DNA from: Aquilaria yunnanensis | Taxonomy: Eukaryota > Streptophyta > Magnoliopsida > Malvales > Thymelaeaceae | DNA: 64,000 nt | Assembly (NCBI GenBank): GCA_039654915.1 | Contig: CM077595.1 | Location: 48,205,501 to 48,269,500, forward strand | Reading direction: 5' to 3' | Shown: positions 56,900-64,000 of the stretch, one piece after another | How positions within the stretch are numbered: position 1 is the first letter of the stretch | How the letters are laid out: each line of letters starts with the position of its first letter | Notes under the pieces: model-generated | Database searches by the model: none | What the model was told of the DNA's origin: nothing | The model's input: the letters and a program-made list of their open reading frames with translations, nothing else | Position numbers and translations under genes: made by a program

Positions 56900-59800
56900 T
56901 GTTATAGGTTGCCTAGGCCAAAGTCAAGATTAGCAAGGTAGGCTTAATTTTTAGGCATAAAAATTTTATTTTGCACACTAAGTAATTCAATTAATGAATT
57001 AATGTAATGTGTAATTAATGATATGGTCATATGAGTAAAGTTGAGTCATGAAGGATAAAATAGTAAATTTGCTAAGAAAACCCTTATTTTGAGTCATGAA
57101 TGAGTTTGGACTAGGGAATTAAAGATTTTTATGAATATTTATAGCTCCTAGTTCAAATGGCATTGATGAAGTGGAAGAAAAAATGCCTTTTGAAACCTTG
57201 GGACTCATTTGGCACAATTAAGAAAGATTGAGGATTTAAGGGAATTAAGGGGAGAATAAGAAGCAAAAAGAGGTTGTCTTGCTCATTTATTTTCTATTCC
57301 AAACATAGTAGCCAGGCTCTAAGTTACAAACCTCATCTCCATCTAATTCTTGCAAAATTGATGCTCAAGAAGGTGATTTGTTGAGGCAACTAGTTCAATT
57401 GAGCTTAAGGACGCAAGAAATCACACTTTCCCTCTTAGTAAGCTCCAATTCTTGAATTTGAGTTAAGGTGTAGGGTTTTACTAAGCAAACTAAGGCTTGG
57501 GTGTGTTGTATAATTAATCCCTAAGCTTAAATTTGGCTTGTGAAAGCTAAACAGCAAGCTACAAGTGTAGTTGTGCAAGAATGGTCCAAGTGTTGTTGTA
57601 TGTGTTTCATCAAAGGGGTAAGGGCATGTGGATACTATTTTCATACATATTACTTATAACATGATCATATTCTAAGTGTTTTACACTTAGACAATCCCTT
57701 TTGCTAGGCTAAAACAAGAACTACTTTGATTTGTAAGTTATTGGTGCAAGTGTGCTTGTGTGTGCGTAGAGGTTTATGGCTTGTGATCTTGGAATTGGCA
57801 AGGGATTTTTATGTTTCCAAGTGTTTAATAGATGCATGTGCATGTGCCTTAACATGTATGAAAGTTTGGAAGTTGATTGTTTGGTGAATGGTTTAAGCTT
57901 AAAGGCAAAGGGGAATAAAATGAGCATTGTAATGAAAAATAAGGGAGTTGGCACCAAGAACTCCTTTCAGAGTTAGGGAGTTTTGATCGTTTGTGATGCA
58001 GTGCCATGATGCATTCCTGCCCAAGCTAAGGTAATCCTAAATGTATTCCAATGCATCAATTTTGAAGCTTGGGCCATTCTACGACTATTTGAACCCTTGT
58101 TTAAGCTATAAAACCACTCCTAAGTTCATATAAATGCATCTATTAAGGAGTTGAGTGATCATCAACTAGAAGCTTAAGGTCTAATAATGATAATAGGACC
58201 TTAAAAAATTCTAGGGTGCTAAGTACAAAAAGAGATTTTAAACCTAAAAAATACCCTAACTAAGTTACCTAATCTAGTAAGTTAAACCATCAAGCTAAAC
58301 TAAACTCCTGTACGATGTGATAAGGGAAACAAAATGACAATCCAAGCTTGCTTTCTAAGACAAAGCTATTACTTTGTAACTTAGGACTAGGTTGAGGATA
58401 GGTCCCTACCACAAGACTCAATTATTGGTCTTTAGTTAAGACCTCAGGATATTTTCAAGCTCACATCAAGAAGCATTTATATATCATTATATAATTGCAT
58501 CTCCTAAAGTTTTATTTTGCAAGCATAATCCCTTACTAAAAGCTATTGAATTCTCACCTTTTAAGTGTCACATTGTGTAGATTCTGCTAGTGTGAATCTT
58601 GGCACCTAGTGAGTGGGTTGGTAAAAAAAATTTGGATGCAGGTACTTAGTAATTTGAATCATGATTGATTTTTTGTTATTTCGCTAACTAATTTTATATG
58701 CTAACTAAGTGTTTATTTGTGGCCTTCTCAGTTATAAGCTAAGTACACGATGAGGTTGATTCTCAACTTGGAAGTTATAAGCTCAAGTGGGATGTTATAG
58801 CTCTCCAAGCGGAATGCTCGGTGAGTGAGGTAAACTCATAAATTCTTACCTTAGGTACCTTAATTAGAGGTGAATTACCAAGATCAAGTAAGTTATTAAA
58901 TGTTTAGTTGGCTCTGAGTGGTTTATGGTACTAGATTTGCCCAGGGGTAAAATGGTCATTTTACACCTTAGAGGGTTGGGATGAGACCTAGGAGTGAAAA
59001 TGACATTTTTAAACCCAAAGCCCAAGTGAAAAAGTTTTGCTTAAGTATTTAATTACCTAGTTACTATTTGAGGAAGGGGTTCTTTGGGAAAAACTGAAAA
59101 AGTTTGGGAAGGGAATGCTTTTATTACTTAAAGCTTATGGAGGAAATGGTTTGGGCACTATTCCCTCATCCCTTCCAACTCCATTTCGTAGCCCTCCCAA
59201 ACCCTCTCAAATTCTTGCTCAATTCTCTTCCAAATCAAGATTTCTTGGTGAAAAATGAAGGTTTTCTTGGTCCCCATAGGAAGGAAAGCTTGTTTTATAT
59301 TTGTTTTGCACCATTGAAGCTTCTTGGGGCATTTTTAACCTTGGGATGGCTTGAATTCATGAGGTAACTCATTGTCCTTAAAGTTTTCATGTTTCTTGAG
59401 CTGAATCAAGCTTGGGTTTTGTTGGGTGTGAGATAATTTGGTGTTATGAACCTTTGTTTGTGTGTTGGAACCTAGTAACCTAGTGGAACCCATGAAACTT
59501 AGAGTTTGATGCTTGTGGTGCTTGATTGTTGCTAGTTTAAGGTTAATTGAGGTAAGGGATTTATGATTCATGCATAATTAATGCCATTCATAGCTTATTT
59601 GAAGTAGAATCCATGTGATTTGGTGAATGGTGTTAATTGGTGGATGGTATAGAATGGTGGACTAGTATGTTTGCTTAGCTTAGTGTGTCGGTTGTGCACA
59701 TTTGAAGCTTGGTAGAAATGGTTGATTGTGGCCAAGAGTTTGTGTTTTATAGGTTTGTAGAGTGGGAAGCAATCCTACGCAAGTTTGACATGGTTGGGAG

Positions 59801-59901
59801 GCCTTCCAAGATGCTATGGCCATGAATTTAAGCTTCAGGTCACAGGCCTTTGGCACTGCGGCACCATTGGGGCTACAGCACCAGAGTGCACTAGGGGGAC
59901 T
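56900..59901. other. AT-rich non-coding region, probable LTR debris
   Basis: I see no gene. TGTTATAGG at 56900 and TGTTATAGCTC at 58794 could be LTR starts. GGGTAAAATGGTCATTTTAC (58946) and the block with CTACAGCACC near 59870 resemble parts of chromovirus-type LTRs. No TSD could be fixed. Confidence 0.4.
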
Positions 59902-62636
59902 GTTAGGCACCTCCTAAGTGCTTGGCTTAGGCCAAGGAATATCAAGGAAAACCAAGGAAAATGAGAGAAAACAGAAAGGGGAAGTAAGAGAAGCTCTGGA
60001 GACTGGTACAGTGACTTATGTGCGAAACTGGAGACTTTCAGAACTTAATTGCACATAGAAAATGTACTATGGGGAAGCTGACAGAAAATAGAGAAAGGGG
60101 ACTAAATTGAGCACTAAGTTGAGTGGTACAAGTGAAACCACAAACTTAAGGATGGCATTGTTGGCCATGCAAAATTCTGTGATGTCTAGTCCAAGACTAG
60201 ACCATTTTTGGGAGACAAAAATGATTGCTAGTCACATTCTTGTCTACCACTAAGTGTACTATTCACTAGTTAACTAAACAAACTAACTAGTTTGTGATCT
60301 AGTCATGGCCGGTTATGCATGTGTGTATATAACACCTTGGTACTTGTGTTGTTTATTTGCTTGGCATCTTGGGCCAAGAATGGACTAAAGTGTCATTGGA
60401 ATCAAGGATTTAATGGCTGTTTTGTGGGCTTGTAAGCTTGGAAGACTACTTTGCACCATGCATTTTATTGGAAGGCCAAAGTTAGCATTTTAGCTAACAA
60501 AACTTAAAGACATCCGGCCGAAACTACCAAGGCCATTTTACTTAGTTCATTTTTGGGTTTCCATGCTTTGTTTGGCCGAGAGTTCTTCCTTGAGTGCTCA
60601 TCCAAATTTCTCCTCAAAACCAAGCTAATATTGGAAGCTTTTGAAGAATTCAAGCTTGGGAGACTTGTTTCGGCCTTAGTTCACTTGGAAATCAAGCTTG
60701 TTCTTGAAGGTTGAAGGAAAGCCGAGCCAATTGAGCTAGGGTTTTGAGGTAAAGTCCATATCTCCTTGAATTCATGGTAGTTCTTCCATGTACAAGGACC
60801 CTAAGTGCTCAATTGAAGATGTATTAAGTTAAATGAGCAAGAAATGTTTCGGTATGAAATTGAAATGTTGGCCGAATGTGATGAACAAGTGTTCTTGGTG
60901 TTCTTCTTGGAATTCATGGAAATTAATCCATGTGTGATGCTTGTTAATGATTATTTCACCTTGTGTTAGGTTGTTGGGGTGAAGAACACCAAGTTTGTGA
61001 AAGTTAGTGTGTTGGCCGAAAGTTGGATTTGAGGTAATTCATGTTCTACCTCTAATTACATGGCATTGATGCCATGAGCTTTGATTATTGATGATATAGT
61101 GATCATATGTTGGATTGAATGGGTGGAGAGCATTGTTATGTGAAGTTGAGCTATATGGCCGAGAGTGAACATTACTTGAATATATGGTGATGGTACTATA
61201 AAACCATAGTCATTGATGATTTGATGTTTATGTGTGGAGTTAGTTGATAAAGAACATGGTTATGTGAAAAAGGGGCATTAGGCCGAGAGCCTGAACTATT
61301 GAAGTTAAATGTTCTTTACTTAATGCATGGTAATTGTACCATGAGCAAGCCTTATAGATGATTGGAAGGTAATATAGTGAATAAAATGATGGGTAACCCA
61401 TACGTATGTGAAAGTGAGCATCATGGCCGAAAGCTTGATTTAGAGTGAAATGGTGCATTTCACTTGGTTACTTGGCAATAATGCCATGGATGATGTTCAT
61501 TGGTGATTAGAATATCATGTGGAATGACAGAATGATGGGCAGTACATATATGGACATATTGGACACTTTGGCCGAGGGCTAAAGTGTGTGCATTCTAGTG
61601 TTCTTCAATTGAGTCATGGTAGTTTAATCCATGGATGTGTATAATGATGCCTATATGTTGTTATGCTAGGCATTGGGATTGAAGAGCACATGGACATTTG
61701 AAACTTGGTTGAGACCGAGAGCTATTTGAGGTAGCGTTCACTGGCACTTGACTTTGCTTGGTAATATACACCATGATTCAAGTGTCTAGAGTGGCTAAGT
61801 GATGGTTAAATGTGCCATATGACCTTAGTTGCTTGATGGGTTTAATGCTTATACTTGGTTGTTTTGTTGATTAGCTAATTAACTATGGTACATGTACTAG
61901 AAATGCAAGTAAAGGTGGCCTATTTGCTTGGCATTTTGGGAGCTCCAAATGGAAATGGTGTATTGGTAAGTTTGTGTGCAAGAAATGCACATGGGTACAT
62001 GTATGGCTTATATGGCCGAGAGCAACATTGTGGAGTGTGTGTGTGTACTTGTGTGCTTTGGTGTTTCCTTGTGCATGCTAACCCCACTTATGAAATATTT
62101 GACTTATTTATCTGTCTTGTATATGTGTATGCCTGTTTTTCTTGTCTTGGTGTTTGTTTTGCAGGTTGAGCTAACTAATGGGAGGTTAAGCTTTGAGTGA
62201 TTATTCAGCTTAACTAAATAGACTCAATATGAGTTGTATATGTTTTAAGTGAATCCTACTGAGTTATATGCTCACTGCCCATCCTTTATTTTTCAGGCAA
62301 GGATATTCGGCCTGAGTAGTGCTAAGCTGCCTTGTGTGTGTGCTTGTGTTTATTTGATTAGTTACGAAGGTATGTGCCAATGTGTGCTTCGCGTAGCATT
62401 TTGCTTTCATTACAAGTCTTATTTACCTATGGTTGGCCGAGACTTATGTTTTAAGTTTGCAGGCTGTAGAGTGGGAACTGTCTAGGAGAGCATGGATACT
62501 TGGACTTTAGCTTTGATTGTGGTATTCACCTTTATGACCATGAATATGGCCATAGGTTTGGTGTTGCAGTGTGTACTTCTGTATGGAATTCTCAAGGTTT
62601 TGTTTGACCATTAGGAGTATGGTTTCGGGTTGTATG
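59902..62636 (+). mobile_element. Del/Tekay-like LTR with internal tandem expansion
   Basis: It starts TGTTAGGCACC, alignable to the start at 33393 (shared CTTGGC and GGCCAAGG/GCCAAAAA region). It has the same CCTACTGAGTTATATGCTCAC block near 62253-62275 and TTTTCAGGCAAGG. It is longer than its relatives (2.0-2.1 kb) because of the array at 60720-62020. It is cut on the right by the copia LTR at 62637. Confidence 0.65.
60720..62020 (+). repeat. Tandem array, about 143-bp unit, with a hairpin in each unit
   Basis: The marker GGCCGA (or one-base variant) recurs at 60720, 60870, 61014, 61157, 61281, 61425, 61570, 61713 and 62014. Spacing is about 143 bp, except for one 124-bp unit and one double gap. 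Each unit also holds an inverted repeat of CATGG...CCATG type. Units have diverged. Confidence 0.82.
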
Positions 62637-64000
62637 TGTTGGGATTCGGGAGCCAAACAGCGCAGCGGAATTTAACCGAAACCCTCCAGGATCCAAGTGA
62701 AACGGGGTAAACCGGGTGTTCGAAAATTTCATACCTAATTTTCGGTTGAGATCTCTCACTCAATTGTAGAGTCGAATCACAAAACCTGAACAGTTGACGT
62801 GTTCAGGCTCTCTATGGTATCCACACGAGCCTCTCGGGATCACCACGCTTCCACCACGTCCCGGCAGATGCGTTTCTCTTGCGCTCGCAGTGCTAGCTTG
62901 CGTCCTCCAAGGAATTGCAAGAGAAGAGTGCGGCTGTCCTTTTGGGAGGCTAGGGCAAGGAGACCTACGAATTTCTCACTTAAAAGTTGTATTTATAGTG
63001 AGACTCAACTTCCAGGCCTAATGGGTTTCAAAGCCCTAATCCAATTAGGAATTAATTTCGGCCTTAATAATGGCTCAACTCCTTGGCCCATTATTAATAC
63101 GAAATTAAAGTGAAACCATAACCCAAATAATTAGCCCATGCACTCTAATGATCCAAATAGCTCTATGTGTGCGACCCAATAGGCTCTTGCCATATTGGCA
63201 ACGATCATAAATCACATTTATGATCATAAGCAATGAGCGGTGTCTAGCAACACATCATTGCTACCCAAGTGACAAGATTGTCGGTGAATCGACTAAACCT
63301 TTATGATCATCACCGATATATGCCATTGTCCCTTTGTCCAAGATATCAAGACTAAGCACGAGACATGGAATGTGTCACTCTCGTATAGCCCAATCTTTGG
63401 TTTCTTGATTACCGAGTAGACTAACTTAAACTGATGACATTGATATCATATATCAACTCATCGGAGCATGGCCATGCATTTTCTAAGTCTCACTCTATCA
63501 AGGGGCCCAAAGATATCACTCCCGTTACATAGGAGGGACAAATCCCATCTTGATCATACAAATCCCTCCGCATGATATGTGACATACCCAATGACCTCCT
63601 TCAAGTTCACTCAGTTACGAGTAACAAAGGAAAGTATCAAAGTATGTGACTCACATGTAGGGAACCTTGATGATCTTAGGTCGAAGGACTACATATACCA
63701 TGATCACTATGAGAATCACTTATGACACTCATATAACGATCCATGAAGTGTTCTCATGGTGGGTCGGTCCAGTACACAAGTTCTCCAACTTGTACCCATA
63801 TGTAGACTACATATCTCATATTAGTCTCCACATATGCTAGTCATTATGTATTATTGCAACCCGCTCCACAATAATACTATACTAGGGACGTTTAAGAATA
63901 TCATTATTCTAGGGTTACAATTATGTTTATTACGTTACGCAGAAACAAAACAACAAACAAAATTGCTGGATTAATGCCTCAATAAAATATCATGACTCAA
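62637..64000 (-). repeat. Copia LTR of the E family (cut by window end)
   Basis: It begins TGTTGGGATTCGGGAGCC and matches the E LTRs to the last base of the window; about 55-60 bp of the LTR are missing. The left TSD would be GTATG (62632-62636). Solo LTR or full element cannot be decided here. Confidence 0.9.

Noticed and set aside
60720..62020. Regular repeats that could suggest a CRISPR array
   Set aside because: Units of about 143 bp diverge along their full length, without identical short repeats and unique spacers, and the DNA is plant nuclear.
62794..63113. Open frames in copia LTRs (also at 7670, 45425 and 52302)
   Set aside because: The same frames occur in each LTR copy with frameshifts and no known domain. 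The region is regulatory LTR sequence.

Overview
The window is plant nuclear DNA made almost entirely of nested LTR retrotransposons. I see no ordinary host gene, no structural RNA gene and nothing bacterial. The reasons are Ty3/gypsy and Ty1/copia gag-pol remnants, LTR pairs with target-site duplications (TSDs), tRNA-type primer sites, polypurine tracts and short GT-AG introns. The species cannot be named from this. Four Ty3/gypsy elements of Tat type (here A, B, D and F) all carry gag-pol on the minus strand. Each also carries a second gene on the plus strand, between the end of pol and the 3' LTR. Copia element E also lies on the minus strand.

Layout. F is the oldest host: its antisense gene starts at 28608, pol and gag run to about 54443, and its 5' LTR begins at 54465. 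A (from before base 1 to 28607) sits in F's antisense gene. B (13150-25115) sits in A's gag/leader. A solo LTR of B's own family (19274-20152) sits in B's RNase H region. A also carries a Del/Tekay-like solo LTR (1531-3605), a copia solo LTR (7563-8985) and a 2.5-kb TG...CA insertion inside its 5' LTR (25726-28217). F also carries an inverted Del/Tekay-like solo LTR (33393-35371), the deleted Tat element D (36577-44301) and copia element E (45267-53542). Right of F lie a degenerate coding fossil, AT-rich LTR debris, a Del/Tekay-like LTR with an array of about 143-bp repeats (59902-62636) and a copia LTR cut by the window end.

How the parts work. Each Tat element codes Gag, aspartic protease, reverse transcriptase, a retroviral-type RNase H whose usual catalytic Asp is not seen, a second archaeal-type RNase H and integrase. 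The antisense gene faces pol tail to tail. It has a TATA-like box 250-280 bp upstream, four exons and three introns. It codes a Transposase_28-type N-terminus (putative gypsy-type transposon family), a charged linker, a short conserved domain, a coiled coil and an acidic tail. Exon 3 is exactly 260 nt in all four copies. Every gene here is broken by stops, frameshifts or insertions, but B is close to intact.

The strongest leads are the intron-bearing antisense gene, nonsense codons shared by A and F (spread of an already defective lineage), the D derivative that kept the antisense gene while losing RT, and the hairpin-bearing repeat array inside an LTR.
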